From Limnohabitans sp. (lineage in GTDB: Bacteria > Pseudomonadota > Gammaproteobacteria > Burkholderiales > Burkholderiaceae_C): a DNA stretch of 64,000 nucleotides. The translations under genes were made by a program, and so were the position numbers. The notes under the pieces were generated by a model that saw only the letters and a list, made by a program, of their open reading frames with translations, did no database searches and was not told the origin of the DNA. Within the stretch, counting starts at the first letter, position 1. Every line of letters begins with the position of its first letter. The stretch covers positions 1 to 64,000 of the forward strand of contig NZ_JAFEIF010000069.1 of the NCBI RefSeq assembly GCF_017848645.1. Direction: 5' to 3'. Below, in pieces: positions 46,454 through 54,978 of the stretch.

Positions 46454-46485
46454 AAAAAACCCATTGCCTTTATGAGGCAATGGGT
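46454..46485 (-). terminator. Rho-independent terminator of the min operon
   Basis: Reading leftward after minE, a perfect 10-bp stem (GGCAATGGGT complement 46476-46485 with ACCCATTGCC 46459-46468, loop 7 nt) is followed on the minus strand by a U-run from the A-tract at 46454-46459. It also lies 9 bp beyond the stop of the convergent oxidoreductase gene. Confidence 0.88.
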
Positions 46486-46508
46486 CAGCTGGTCAGAGAT
46501 GGCCGCAT

Positions 46509-46769
46509 TCAGCGGGCATCGGGCAATTCGATTTTGACTTCCAGCACTTCCAGGTTGTCCTGACGCTCCAGATTGACTTTGATGTCATCCGGGTTGATCT
46601 TGATGTACTTGCTGATCACGGCAATCAACTCACGCTGCAAATCGGGCAAATAGTCGGGCTCGGCAGCATTGCGGCCACTGCGCTCGTGTGCCAGGATGAT
46701 TTGCAGGCGCTCTTTGGCCACACTGGCGGTCTGCTTCTTTTCGCCCAAGAGGAAGGAAAGAAAGGACAT
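46509..46769 (-). CDS. minE: Cell-division topological specificity factor MinE
   Basis: An 86-aa protein that stimulates MinD ATPase activity and drives pole-to-pole oscillation. The N-terminal membrane-targeting and anti-MinCD region ([27 protein letters not shown]) and the C-terminal topological domain ([20 protein letters not shown]) are intact. It follows minD by three bases and is the last gene of the min operon, ahead of a clear terminator. Confidence 0.94.
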   Translation of the reverse strand: MSFLSFLLGEKKQTASVAKERLQIILAHERSGRNAAEPDYLPDLQRELIAVISKYIKINPDDIKVNLERQDNLEVLEVKIELPDAR

Positions 46770-46772
46770 GGT

Positions 46773-47588
46773 TTATTTGCCTCCGAACAGGCGTTTGAAG
46801 AAACCAGCCTTTTCCGCTTCAATGAAACGCATCGGCTTGTCTTCACCCAAAAAGCGCGCAATCACGTCTTTGTAGGCTTCAGAGACATCGCTGCTGACCA
46901 TGTGAATGGCGGGCGTGCCTTGGTTGGACGCTTGCAACACGGTTTCGCTTTCAGGAATCACACCCAGCAGTTTGATGCGCAAGATGTCCTGAATGTCTTG
47001 CAAGGACAGCATTTGTCCTTCTTCCACGCGGGCGGGGTTGTAGCGCGTGATCAGCAAATGCTCCTTGATGGGCTCCAGGCCCTCAATCGCACGCTTGGTC
47101 TTGCTGCCCAACATGCCCAAAATGCGGTCAGAGTCACGCACCGAAGACACCTCAGGGTTGGTCACCACCAAAGCCTCGTCGGCAAAGTGCATGGCCATCA
47201 AGGCACCTGTTTCAATGCCCGCGGGCGAGTCACACACGATGTACTCAAAACCCATGCCGCTCAAGTCGTTCAAGACCTTTTCGACACCTTCTTGAGACAA
47301 AGCGTCTTTGTCACGGGTCTGGGAAGCGGCCAGCACAAACAGGTTGTCACATTGTTTGTCCTTGATCAGGGCCTGGTTCAGGTTGGCTTCGCCCTGAATC
47401 ACATTGATCAGGTCATACACCACACGGCGCTCGCAGCCCATGATCAGGTCCAGATTGCGCAGGCCTACATCAAAGTCAATGACAGCGGTCTTGAAGCCCT
47501 TGAGGGCCAAGCCTGTGGCGAAACTGGCGCTGGTCGTGGTTTTGCCCACACCGCCTTTGCCAGAGGTCACAACAACGATTTTTGCCAT
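46773..47588 (-). CDS. minD: Septum-site determining ATPase MinD
   Basis: A 271-aa membrane-bound ATPase that recruits MinC. The deviant Walker A VVTSGKGGVGKTTTSASFAT is at the N-terminus, with DFDVGLRNLDLIMGCERRVV (switch) and YIVCDSPAGIETGALMAM (Walker B). The amphipathic membrane-targeting helix at the C-terminus (FFKRLFGG) is present. It lies between minC and minE, 36 bp after minC. Confidence 0.95.
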   Translation of the reverse strand: MAKIVVVTSGKGGVGKTTTSASFATGLALKGFKTAVIDFDVGLRNLDLIMGCERRVVYDLINVIQGEANLNQALIKDKQCDNLFVLAASQTRDKDALSQEGVEKVLNDLSGMGFEYIVCDSPAGIETGALMAMHFADEALVVTNPEVSSVRDSDRILGMLGSKTKRAIEGLEPIKEHLLITRYNPARVEEGQMLSLQDIQDILRIKLLGVIPESETVLQASNQGTPAIHMVSSDVSEAYKDVIARFLGEDKPMRFIEAEKAGFFKRLFGGK

Positions 47589-47624
47589 GGATGAACTTTC
47601 TTGGACAAAATAAAAAAATGAAAA

Positions 47625-48389
47625 TCAGGTTTTCAAAGGGGTAATCAGCAGTTTGTCCCCGTCTGGGCCTGACTGCAAAGAAACTTGTGCCGGTTTGCCC
47701 AAAACGTCTTTGGACAACGGATTTTCACTGGTGCGGTAAACGCCAGCAATGGAAATGAGTTCTGGCTCCATCACCTGGGCAAAAATTTGGGCATCGCCAT
47801 TGCCCCGGGCACCAGCGATTGCTTTGCCACGCAAAGTGCCATAAATATGGATATGGCCATCGGCAATCACTTCAGCACCTGCATTGACCATGCCCATCAC
47901 GATCAGATCACGCCCTTTGGCATAAATCTGTTGACCTGAACGCAGCGGCTTGTCAATGCGCATAGCACCAACAGGCGAGGGCGGCGGTGCAATGTGTTCA
48001 ACCGGGGGAGCTTGGGGTGTTGGTGCCTCTACAAGGGGGACAGAACGCCGAATGCGGGCGTCGGTGGCATCCACCAAGCCTGCCCCCTTGGCGAGGCTCA
48101 AAAGCGCCGCAGGCGCCCCTTTGATGGCCAAAGGCACCAGCGCGTGTTCGCGCAAAACAGCCATCAAACCCTTGAGGTCGATGGTTTCGTCGTCCACCAA
48201 GCCCAAACCACTGACGTCAATCACCACGGGATCTTGGTCAAAAAAACCAGGGCTTTCAGCCATTTGTTGCTTCAAAGCCCGTGCAACCTCTGCGATGTCG
48301 GTGGTTTTGAGCAGCAAAGCCACCAAGGACAAATCGGCGCTTTTGATCTCGTAACAGGGGTTGGAAGGGTCTTCTGAAGCGATCGCCAT
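47625..48389 (-). CDS. minC: Septum-site determining inhibitor MinC
   Basis: A 254-aa FtsZ-ring inhibitor, or 263 aa if TTG 48416 is used. The N-terminal domain (about 1-100) and a proline-rich linker (about 130-150) precede the C-terminal beta-helix: PLRSGQQIYAKGRDLIVMGM and NAGAEVIADGHIHIYGTLRG, with KAIAGARGNGDAQIFAQ. This part binds MinD. The ATG at 48389 starts a plausible N-terminus, but neither start has a strong ribosome binding site. It is the first gene of the min operon, downstream of the AT-rich region with DnaA boxes. Confidence 0.92.
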   Translation of the reverse strand: MAIASEDPSNPCYEIKSADLSLVALLLKTTDIAEVARALKQQMAESPGFFDQDPVVIDVSGLGLVDDETIDLKGLMAVLREHALVPLAIKGAPAALLSLAKGAGLVDATDARIRRSVPLVEAPTPQAPPVEHIAPPPSPVGAMRIDKPLRSGQQIYAKGRDLIVMGMVNAGAEVIADGHIHIYGTLRGKAIAGARGNGDAQIFAQVMEPELISIAGVYRTSENPLSKDVLGKPAQVSLQSGPDGDKLLITPLKT

Positions 48390-48416
48390 GTTGCCGTCAG
48401 GGGGAAAAAGACGCAA

Positions 48417-48675
48417 ATCTTAACAGCGCACTTGTTTTTTGTTATCTCTCTATGGTTTTATATCTTTAAATAGTCGTAGTAGTAAGGTTCGGCCTGTGTT
48501 GTGGACAAGGCGTTTTTTTTCAATTCGGACAAGGACTTGGATGATTTTCAAGCATGTGCGTGACCTTGCTTTTGTGGTGTCACGCCAAAATGAACAACTT
48601 TGCGAAACCGGATCAAGCTGTGGATAAGTCATGGGTTGCGCTATTTTTATCCACAGCTTTGTCCCGAGTCGCTTC
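48417..48675. other. AT-rich region with DnaA boxes, candidate origin or DnaA-controlled element
   Basis: This gap holds two perfect DnaA boxes in opposite orientation: TGTGGATAA (48619-48627) and TTATCCACA (48647-48655). They sit inside a perfect 13-bp inverted repeat, AAGCTGTGGATAA (48615-48627) and TTATCCACAGCTT (48647-48659). A one-mismatch box TGTGGACAA is at 48500-48508. AT-rich, possibly unwinding segments lie at about 48430-48475 and a T8 run near 48513. It is also the minC promoter region. No dnaA, dnaN or rpmH gene is in the window, so origin identity is only a hypothesis; no other gene is seen here. Confidence 0.5.
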
Positions 48676-48885
48676 TCACTTGTCAATCACCCACTGAATG
48701 ACCCCCTTCGCCACAAAACCCAACATGCCAAAAGCCAGGCCCAGAAAGATGACAAAGGTGCCGAATTTGCCGGCTTTGGACTCCCAGGCCAGCTGCAAGA
48801 CGATGAACAGCATGTAGAGCATGAAAGCGCTCACACCAATGGTCAGGCCGAACCAGGCGAATTGCTCTTCTGTGAAATTCCACAT
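48676..48885 (-). CDS. Small membrane protein, DUF2788-like
   Basis: A 69-aa protein with two membrane segments (about 12-35 and 44-64) and a short charged tail. The pattern MWNFTEEQFAWFGLTIGVSA matches the DUF2788 group, which is common in beta- and gammaproteobacteria and of unknown function. The ATG at 48885 has AGGAGG five bases upstream; the GTG at 48888 would be too close. The start is coupled to the stop of the preceding membrane-protein gene (TGATG). Confidence 0.78.
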   Translation of the reverse strand: MWNFTEEQFAWFGLTIGVSAFMLYMLFIVLQLAWESKAGKFGTFVIFLGLAFGMLGFVAKGVIQWVIDK

Positions 48886-49766
48886 CACACAGCCTCCTGC
48901 CGGGGCATGCGCTCGGGCACATCATGGGTGTCCACCAAATCGCGGTAGGCATGCCAGGACGCGTGGCCCAGCATGGGCACGATCACGATCAGGCCAATGA
49001 ACAGACTCAAAATGCCCACCATGCTCAAACCCATGATCAAAAATGCCCACAGCACCATGGGCATGGGATGGGTCAGGACCACTTTCCAGCTGGTCAGCAC
49101 GGCTTGGAGGGTGTTGAGTTGGCGGTCGAGCAGCAAAGGCATGGCCACCACGCTGGAAGCAAAAACCGGCGCGGCCATCAGGCCGCCCAGCGCCAGCCAC
49201 AGCTCAAACAGGTAACTGTCCGGGCTCAGCACCACATGGCGAATGAAATCCATGGGGGTGTGGACAGGCACCGGGGCCAGCAAAGTGATCAGGGCCGATG
49301 ACGTCAAAACCCAGCCCGTGCCCGCCAGGCCCAGCAACAAGCCAAAACGCACCAGACACCAGTAACTCACAGGCTCGTTGTTCTGCAGCGTCTGCCATTG
49401 CGTCCAGGTCTTGAACAAAAGCCGCAGGTTCACGGCCTCGTTTCTTTCGATGGCGCGGCTCATGGCATACAAACTGGTCGCCAACACCGGAGCAACAACC
49501 AGAAAACCCGACACCGCGCTGGCAAGCAACCAAAAACGGTCGTGCGCCAGCCAAGTGATCAGCCCACCACCCATGGCCATGAGCAGGCCATGGGCCAGGC
49601 TCAGCCACGGTGAATGGCAAATGTCTTTCAGACCCAAATAAAGCCAATACAGGGGTTGCTTGCCGTCAATGGGCAAAACGCAGGGCAAATTCAAGCGCCC
49701 GCGCCTTGTTGACGAGTCGGGCGTTGAGTTGGGGGAATGTTGTGGAGGTGGGGAAGCGTGTGTCAT
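48885..49766 (-). CDS. DUF2189-like integral membrane protein
   Basis: A 293-aa membrane protein. The first 45 residues are proline/serine-rich and cytoplasmic. About six hydrophobic segments follow (LSLAHGLLMAMGGGLITWLA and SGFLVVAPVLATSLYAMSRA are the first two), matching the DUF2189 family sometimes annotated as cytochrome c oxidase subunit I-like. Function is unknown. It lies upstream of and overlaps the DUF2788-like gene, so the two are co-translated. A terminator hairpin (49820-49842) separates it from the Spy-like gene. Confidence 0.78.
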   Translation of the reverse strand: MTHASPPPQHSPNSTPDSSTRRGRLNLPCVLPIDGKQPLYWLYLGLKDICHSPWLSLAHGLLMAMGGGLITWLAHDRFWLLASAVSGFLVVAPVLATSLYAMSRAIERNEAVNLRLLFKTWTQWQTLQNNEPVSYWCLVRFGLLLGLAGTGWVLTSSALITLLAPVPVHTPMDFIRHVVLSPDSYLFELWLALGGLMAAPVFASSVVAMPLLLDRQLNTLQAVLTSWKVVLTHPMPMVLWAFLIMGLSMVGILSLFIGLIVIVPMLGHASWHAYRDLVDTHDVPERMPRQEAV

Positions 49767-49819
49767 GCAACCAAGCTTATCCACCCGGCGATTTGAGAAT
49801 TTGACCTGTATCAAATGGC

Positions 49820-49842
49820 AAAAGGCTGCCAAGCAGCCTTTT
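49820..49842 (-). terminator. Rho-independent terminator of the Spy-like gene
   Basis: AAAAGGCTGC (49820-49829) and GCAGCCTTTT (49833-49842) form a perfect 10-bp stem with a CAA loop. The A-tract supplies a U-run on the leftward transcript that ends the spy-like gene (stop at 49892). Confidence 0.88.
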
Positions 49843-49891
49843 GGATTCAAACCAAGCACTCAGAACTTGGTCAGATGGTGATGGTGTGGAC

Positions 49892-50377
49892 TCAGTGGTG
49901 GCCGTGACCGCCTTGGTGTTTCATGGCGTGCATGCCAGAGCCTTTCATCATGCGGGCGGTTTCCTGGTCAAACACCTGCTTTTGGTCAGCGCTCAAGGTG
50001 GCGTAAAAAGCCTTGGTCGCATCGGCGCGTTGTTGCATGTGCGCGTCGCGTTGGGCTTTCATGGCTTGCATCATGTCCAGGCGTTCGGGCGTGGTCATCT
50101 GTTCAAAAGTTGCACGTTCGGGCCGCGCCATGCGGGCAGGGTGCTGCATGGACTGGGTGAAAGTGTTCCACGCGGGTTCTTGAGCCGCTTGCAAGTTCAA
50201 TTTGGACTTGAGCTCAGTCAAGTGTTGCGTATGCCGCTCAGCTTTGTGCTCGCGCATTTTCTCTATGCGGCCAGCACGGGCGTTGTCGGCAGGCGCTGTG
50301 GTGTTTTGGGCCAAGGCCAGACCGGTCAAACCGGCCATCAAGGCCGTGGCTATCAAAGTGGTGCGAATCGATTTCAT
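49892..50377 (-). CDS. Spy/CpxP-like periplasmic LTXXQ-motif protein
   Basis: A 161-aa protein with a signal peptide (TTLIATALMAGLTGLALAQ) and an all-helical, positively charged, Met/His-rich mature part. The LTXXQ-type motifs are seen as TPERLDMMQAMKAQRDAHMQ and LSADQKQVFDQET. Spy-type chaperones protect periplasmic proteins from aggregation, and CpxP-type members tune envelope stress. The C-terminal GMHAMKHQGGHGHH could bind metal such as copper, fitting the adjacent copper genes. Confidence 0.8.
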   Translation of the reverse strand: MKSIRTTLIATALMAGLTGLALAQNTTAPADNARAGRIEKMREHKAERHTQHLTELKSKLNLQAAQEPAWNTFTQSMQHPARMARPERATFEQMTTPERLDMMQAMKAQRDAHMQQRADATKAFYATLSADQKQVFDQETARMMKGSGMHAMKHQGGHGHH

Positions 50378-50426
50378 GGAAACATCCTTTGGTTGATGGG
50401 ATGTCTGCAGTGTGATTCGCCCATGT

Positions 50427-50445
50427 ATCCGGGCTGTGCCCGGAT
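50427..50445 (-). terminator. Hairpin downstream of the DUF2892-like gene
   Basis: ATCCGGGC (50427-50434) and GCCCGGAT (50438-50445) form a perfect 8-bp stem with TGT loop. It lies 19 bp past the DUF2892 stop and before the Spy-like start. There is no U-tract, so efficiency is uncertain. Confidence 0.5.
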
Positions 50446-50463
50446 GCTGCTGATTTGTAAAGA

Positions 50464-50658
50464 TCAGGTGTTTTTATTCTTGCAGGTGTTGATGCCCAGC
50501 AAGCTGTAAGGCGGGCACCACCCCACCAAGCCTGTGGCCAAAGGCACCAGGCCCAGCCAGCCCCAAACGCCCACGGTGCCTGTGGCGGCCAGTGCGATCA
50601 GGACAAGACCGCCCACGATGCGGATGATGCGTTCGATGTTGCCAATATTTTTGGTCAT
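50464..50658 (-). CDS. DUF2892-like small membrane protein (rhodanese-linked type)
   Basis: A 64-aa protein with two hydrophobic segments: IERIIRIVGGLVLIALAATG and WGWLGLVPLATGLVGWCPPY. It ends in a Cys-containing tail (WCPPYSLLGINTC). This is the DUF2892 (YgaP membrane-domain-like) pattern. It lies 26 bp after the copZ-like gene and probably shares its transcript. Function is unknown; the two cysteines near the end may bind metal or sulfur. The ATG at 50658 starts the family homology. Confidence 0.8.
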   Translation of the reverse strand: MTKNIGNIERIIRIVGGLVLIALAATGTVGVWGWLGLVPLATGLVGWCPPYSLLGINTCKNKNT

Positions 50659-50684
50659 GTGAAACTCCCTGGTGGTTAAAAAAC

Positions 50685-50882
50685 TCAAGCGCTGACGCGG
50701 TAACCTTCATCGGCAATGGCTTGGGCCAAAGCTTCGCGGTTTTTTTCTGAATCCACTTGCACGCTGTTGTGTGTGCGGTCGATCACAACCTTGGCCTGTG
50801 CATCCAAAGACAATAAAGCCTTGGTGACTGCTTTTTCGCAGTGGCCACACGTCATGCCTTCAACGGTGAAAATTTGGTTCAT
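50685..50882 (-). CDS. CopZ-like heavy-metal-associated copper chaperone
   Basis: A 65-aa single HMA domain with the metal-binding motif GMTCGHCEKAVTKAL (Cys at about residues 12 and 15) and the ferredoxin-like fold pattern. CopZ-type chaperones carry Cu(I) to the P-type ATPase. It is divergent from the copA gene across a 76-bp region with a palindrome, so the two are likely regulated together. The ATG at 50882 begins the domain; longer frames upstream cross the promoter region. Confidence 0.88.
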   Translation of the reverse strand: MNQIFTVEGMTCGHCEKAVTKALLSLDAQAKVVIDRTHNSVQVDSEKNREALAQAIADEGYRVSA

Positions 50883-50910
50883 GATGCATCCTCTCCAATG
50901 AACTGAACAC

Positions 50911-50924
50911 GACCCGTTAGGGTC
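50911..50924. promoter_or_regulatory. Palindromic candidate operator between copZ- and copA-like genes
   Basis: GACCCGTTAGGGTC has a perfect 5-bp dyad (GACCC and GGGTC) around GTTA, in the divergent region between the copper chaperone and ATPase genes. MerR/CueR-type activators bind such dyads in stretched spacers, so a copper-responsive regulator is a fair guess. No regulator gene is adjacent. Confidence 0.4.
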
Positions 50925-50958
50925 TGGTCTGAGCATAGACCATCCAGGACTACATGCC

Positions 50959-53166
50959 ATGACGCAGATCAAGATTGAACCCCCCATCACCTACGACATC
51001 GGCATCGGCGGCATGACCTGCGCATCATGTGTGGCGCGCGTCGAAAAAGCCCTGAAAAAATTGCCCGGTGTGCTCAGCGCCACGGTCAACCTGGCCACCG
51101 AATCGGCCAGCATCGAAGTGGCATCAAGCGATGTGACCGACGCACGCCTGCGCCGTGCGGTGCGCGACGCCGGGTACGAGCCCCGCACACCCGAAGCACA
51201 AGCCGATGCAGGCCGTGAATCACCATGGGCAGGCTTCATGCCGGTCGGTGTGGGTCTGCTGCTGACCACGCCATTGGTCCTGCCCATGCTGGCCGAGCTG
51301 TGGGGCCAGCACTGGATGCTGCCCGCTTGGGTTCAGTTTGCGCTGGCCACGCCCGTGCAGTTTGTGTTGGGCGCACGCTTTTACAAAGCCGGTTGGCATG
51401 CGGTGAAGGCGCTCACGGGCAACATGGATTTGCTGGTGTCCTTGGGCACCACCGCAGGCTGGGCCTTGTCGGTGTGGTTGTGGCTCACGGCGCATGAGGG
51501 GCATGCGCCGCACCTGTACTTTGAAGGCTCGGCCGTGGTCATCACTTTGGTGCTGCTCGGCAAATGGCTGGAGACGCGTGCCAAGCGCCAGACCACCGAG
51601 GCGATTCGGGCCTTGCATGCCTTGCGCCCGGACAAAGCCCATTGGTTGGGCGACGACGGCGAAGTCGATGTGCCTGTGGACGAAATCCTGGTGGGTGACC
51701 AGATTGTGGTGCGGCCCGGCGAGCGTTTTCCACTGGACGGCGAACTGGTCGAAGGCCAAACCCAGGTGGACGAATCCATGCTGACCGGTGAGCCCTTGCC
51801 CGTGGCCAAGGTACCGGGTGCGGCCTTGACGGGCGGCTCGATCAATGGCGAAGGGCGAGTGCTCATGCGCGTCACGGCCGTGGGCCACGAAACCGTGCTC
51901 TCACACATCATCCGCTTGGTCGAAGACGCACAAGCGGCCAAAGCGCCCATTCAGCGGTTGGTGGACAAAGTGGCCGAAGTGTTTGTGCCCGTGGTGCTGG
52001 TGATCGCCCTGCTCACCTTGGGGGCGTGGATGGCAACGGGCGCCGATTTTGAAACCGCCCTGATCCACGCGGTGGCCGTGCTCGTCATTGCCTGCCCTTG
52101 CGCCCTGGGCTTGGCCACGCCTGTGGCCATCATGGCGGGTACGGGTGTGGCGGCCAAACACGGCATCTTGATCAAAGACGTGCAGGCGTTGGAATTGGCG
52201 CACCGCGTGCAAACCGTGGCCTTTGACAAAACCGGCACGCTCACCGTGGGCCAACCGCGCTTGCTGGCCCATGTGCCCGCGCCCGGGCTCGACGCGCTAA
52301 CGGCTTTGGCCCTGGCCGCACGCGTGCAAAGCGGCAGTGAACACCCCTTGGCGCGTGCGGTGGTCAGCGCCGCAGAAAAGCAGGGCCTGTCAGGCCCCAC
52401 CGCGCAAGACCTGCAGGCCGTGCCCGGCAAGGGCGTGTTGGCCAAGGTAGATGGACGGCGGCTGATGCTGGGCAGTTTGCGCTGGCTACAAGAAGAAGGT
52501 CTGGACATCGGCATGTGGCAACCAGACATCAACGCCTTGCAGGGACAAGGCGCGAGTCTGTCTGCCTTGGCCGAGCGCACCGATGCAGGTTTGCACGCCC
52601 TGCTGCTCATGGGTTTTGGCGACGAACCCAAAGCGGGCGCTGCACAAGCCTTGACCGCGCTGCGCGATCGCGGCCTGAAGTTGGTGATGATTTCGGGCGA
52701 CAACCAAGCCGCCGCCGAAGCCATGGCCCGCCGCCTGGGCTTACGCCCCGAAGCCGGAGAAGTGCTGGCCAATGTGCTGCCCGGCGACAAGTCGGCGCAG
52801 GTCCAAAAACTGCGTGCGGGTGGCCAGGTGGTGGCCATGGTGGGCGACGGGGTAAACGACGCGCCTGCCTTGGCCGCCGCCGATGTGGGCATGGCCATGG
52901 GCAACGGCACCGATGTGGCCATGCACGCGGCCGGCATTACCCTCATGCGCGGCGAAGTGGCTTTGGTGGGCGCGGCACTCGACATCTCGGCCCGTACCGT
53001 GGCCAAGATCCGGCAAAACCTGTTTTGGGCCTTTGCCTACAACGTGGCCGGCATCCCTTTGGCCGCCTTGGGTTACCTCAACCCCATGATGGCGGGCGCG
53101 GCCATGGCGCTCAGCTCGGTCAGTGTCATGGCCAATGCCCTGCTGCTCAAGCGCTGGAAACCCTGA
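50959..53166 (+). CDS. copA: Copper-exporting P1B-type ATPase
   Basis: A 735-aa ATPase. It has one N-terminal HMA domain ([15 protein letters not shown], about residues 18-32) and eight membrane segments. Diagnostic motifs are CPC in [15 protein letters not shown] near 377, the phosphorylated Asp423 in [18 protein letters not shown] (HP) and [18 protein letters not shown]. The CPC motif and the context indicate Cu(I) or Ag(I) export. It is paired with the divergent copZ-like gene and followed 82 bp later by the hemerythrin gene. Confidence 0.9.
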   Translation: MTQIKIEPPITYDIGIGGMTCASCVARVEKALKKLPGVLSATVNLATESASIEVASSDVTDARLRRAVRDAGYEPRTPEAQADAGRESPWAGFMPVGVGLLLTTPLVLPMLAELWGQHWMLPAWVQFALATPVQFVLGARFYKAGWHAVKALTGNMDLLVSLGTTAGWALSVWLWLTAHEGHAPHLYFEGSAVVITLVLLGKWLETRAKRQTTEAIRALHALRPDKAHWLGDDGEVDVPVDEILVGDQIVVRPGERFPLDGELVEGQTQVDESMLTGEPLPVAKVPGAALTGGSINGEGRVLMRVTAVGHETVLSHIIRLVEDAQAAKAPIQRLVDKVAEVFVPVVLVIALLTLGAWMATGADFETALIHAVAVLVIACPCALGLATPVAIMAGTGVAAKHGILIKDVQALELAHRVQTVAFDKTGTLTVGQPRLLAHVPAPGLDALTALALAARVQSGSEHPLARAVVSAAEKQGLSGPTAQDLQAVPGKGVLAKVDGRRLMLGSLRWLQEEGLDIGMWQPDINALQGQGASLSALAERTDAGLHALLLMGFGDEPKAGAAQALTALRDRGLKLVMISGDNQAAAEAMARRLGLRPEAGEVLANVLPGDKSAQVQKLRAGGQVVAMVGDGVNDAPALAAADVGMAMGNGTDVAMHAAGITLMRGEVALVGAALDISARTVAKIRQNLFWAFAYNVAGIPLAALGYLNPMMAGAAMALSSVSVMANALLLKRWKP

Positions 53167-53248
53167 AGGCGCATTTTCTTGACGTGCGTCATGACGGGTC
53201 GTGCCACAAAAGCGCAAAGTGAAAGCATTCACTTTTCGGAGAGTTTTC

Positions 53249-53830
53249 ATGCAACGCCACAGTGCCCTTCAGACCATCCGCGACGAGCACGCGAGTTTGG
53301 CCGCCATGCTGCAATCCATGCGGCTCATGGTGCAAAAAGGGCCGTCCGACAACCGACGCCAATTCTTTGACGTGCTGCGCGGCATGCTGTTTTACATCGA
53401 CGAATTCCCGGAGCGCCTGCACCACCCCAAAGAGTCGAACCTGCTGTTTCCCAAAGTCGTGAAGCTCGCCCCCAAAGTCATGGGGGCTGTGGACAAGCTC
53501 GAACGCGACCACATGCGCAGCGAAAAAGCCGCCCGCGAACTGCAGCACCTGCTGCTGGCGTGGGAGCTGTTAGGCCCCAGCAGACGCACCGCGTTTGAAG
53601 AAGCCGTGGGCCATTACATCGACGCTTACCTGGAGCACATGACCCTGGAAGAAAACGTCATCCTGCCCGAAGCCGAGCGCTGCTTTTCAGACGAAGACTG
53701 GCTCTTGCTGAACGAGGCATTTGCTGAAAACGCCGACCCGCTCACGGGCCATTACCCGCCCACAGAGGCCTACGAAAAACTCTTCAGCCTGATCGTTACA
53801 CGCGCACCCTCACCCATTGGCTTGGGCTGA
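53249..53830 (+). CDS. Hemerythrin-like HHE domain protein
   Basis: A 193-aa helical protein. The start helix RHSALQTIRDEHASLAAMLQ, the E-R-L-H-H-P-K-E segment (residues near 52-60) and the later YIDAYLEHMTLEENVILPEA provide the His/Glu ligands of a di-iron centre. HHE domain proteins sense or store oxygen or act in nitric-oxide and iron-sulfur repair. GGAGAG lies six bases before the ATG at 53249; a longer frame upstream lacks homology. It may be co-transcribed with copA. Confidence 0.8.
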   Translation: MQRHSALQTIRDEHASLAAMLQSMRLMVQKGPSDNRRQFFDVLRGMLFYIDEFPERLHHPKESNLLFPKVVKLAPKVMGAVDKLERDHMRSEKAARELQHLLLAWELLGPSRRTAFEEAVGHYIDAYLEHMTLEENVILPEAERCFSDEDWLLLNEAFAENADPLTGHYPPTEAYEKLFSLIVTRAPSPIGLG

Positions 53831-53846
53831 GGGCCGTGCCAGAGAT

Positions 53847-54971
53847 TCAAGCCTCTGACAAGCGCGGGTAGTCGGTGTACCCCGCATCGCCCCCGCCGTA
53901 AAAAGTGGCGCGGTCGGGCGTGTTGAAGGGGCCGCCTTGGCGCAGCCGTGCACCCAGGTCGGGGTTGGCAATGAAGGGGCGACCAAAGGCGATCAGGTCT
54001 GCACCGCTGGCCAAAGACTGCGCGGCCAAGGTCAGGTCGTAGCCGTTGTTGAGCATCCACGCGCCCCGCCCGCCCGCTTGGGTGTAGGCCTGGCGCAAAG
54101 CGGCGTAGTCAAACGGCAATTCGCCTTGCTGGTGGTCACGGGCCGCGCCCGTAGAGCCTTCAATCACATGCAAGAAGGCCAAATCCAGGGGGGCCAACAA
54201 ACGCACCACATGCTCAAACAGCGGCTGGGGCTGGTCGTCGCTCACGCCGTTGGCGGGCGTCACGGGCGACAGGCGGATGCCCGTGCGCGGGCCACCAATT
54301 TCGGCCACGATGCCTTGCATCACCTCTTGCAAAAAGCGGGCGCGGTTTTCGACCGAGCCGCCATACGCGTCGCTGCGGTGGTTGCTGCTGCTGCGCAAAA
54401 ACTGGTCGATCAGGTAGCCATTGGCCGCGTGCACTTCCACACCGTCAAACCCGGCGGCAATGGCGTTGGCCGCAGCGCGGCGGTAGTCTTGCACGATGCC
54501 CGGCAGCTCGGCCGCGTCGAGCGCACGCGGCGCGGACACGGGCAAAAACTTGGCCTGGCCGTCGACCAGCAGCACGGTCTTGGTTTCGGCCGTGAGGGCC
54601 GAGGGTGCCACAGGCGCTGCGCCACCGGGCTGCAAGCTGGTGTGCGACACACGGCCCACATGCCACAGCTGCATCACGATCTTGCCGCCTTCGGCGTGCA
54701 CCGCATCGGTGACCTGCTTCCAAGAAGCGACTTGTTCGGCACTCCAGATGCCGGGCACATCGGCATAGCCCTGGCCCTGGTGGCTGATGGCCGTGGCCTC
54801 GGTGACGATCAGACCTGCCCCCGTGGCCGGGTTGGCGCGTTGGCGGTAATAAGTGGCCATGCGGGCGTTGGCCAGCGAGCCAGGTGCGCGGTTGCGCGTG
54901 AGCGGGGCCATCACGATGCGTGAGGCCAAAGCGATGCTGCCGACCTGGCAGGGTTCAAACAAAGAGCGCAT
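53847..54971 (-). CDS. Old Yellow Enzyme family oxidoreductase (NemA-like)
   Basis: A 374-aa FMN-dependent NADPH oxidoreductase. Signatures include VMAPLTRNRAPGSLANARMA at the N-terminus, LIVTEATAISHQGQGYADVP, MQLWHVGRVSH, and VEVHAANGYLIDQFLRSSSN (the substrate-binding His and Asn), ending in DLIAFGRPFIANPDL. Such enzymes reduce activated alkenes, quinones, nitroaromatics or N-ethylmaleimide. The ATG at 54971 begins the family homology. The class II aldolase gene stops seven bases before its start, so the two form an operon. Confidence 0.9.
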   Translation of the reverse strand: MRSLFEPCQVGSIALASRIVMAPLTRNRAPGSLANARMATYYRQRANPATGAGLIVTEATAISHQGQGYADVPGIWSAEQVASWKQVTDAVHAEGGKIVMQLWHVGRVSHTSLQPGGAAPVAPSALTAETKTVLLVDGQAKFLPVSAPRALDAAELPGIVQDYRRAAANAIAAGFDGVEVHAANGYLIDQFLRSSSNHRSDAYGGSVENRARFLQEVMQGIVAEIGGPRTGIRLSPVTPANGVSDDQPQPLFEHVVRLLAPLDLAFLHVIEGSTGAARDHQQGELPFDYAALRQAYTQAGGRGAWMLNNGYDLTLAAQSLASGADLIAFGRPFIANPDLGARLRQGGPFNTPDRATFYGGGDAGYTDYPRLSEA

Positions 54972-54978
54972 GGGGTCC

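Noticed and set aside
48439-48627. Short plus-strand reading frame in the DnaA-box region
   Set aside because: AT-rich, with no ribosome binding site or homology, and it would overlap the inverted repeat; treated as non-coding.
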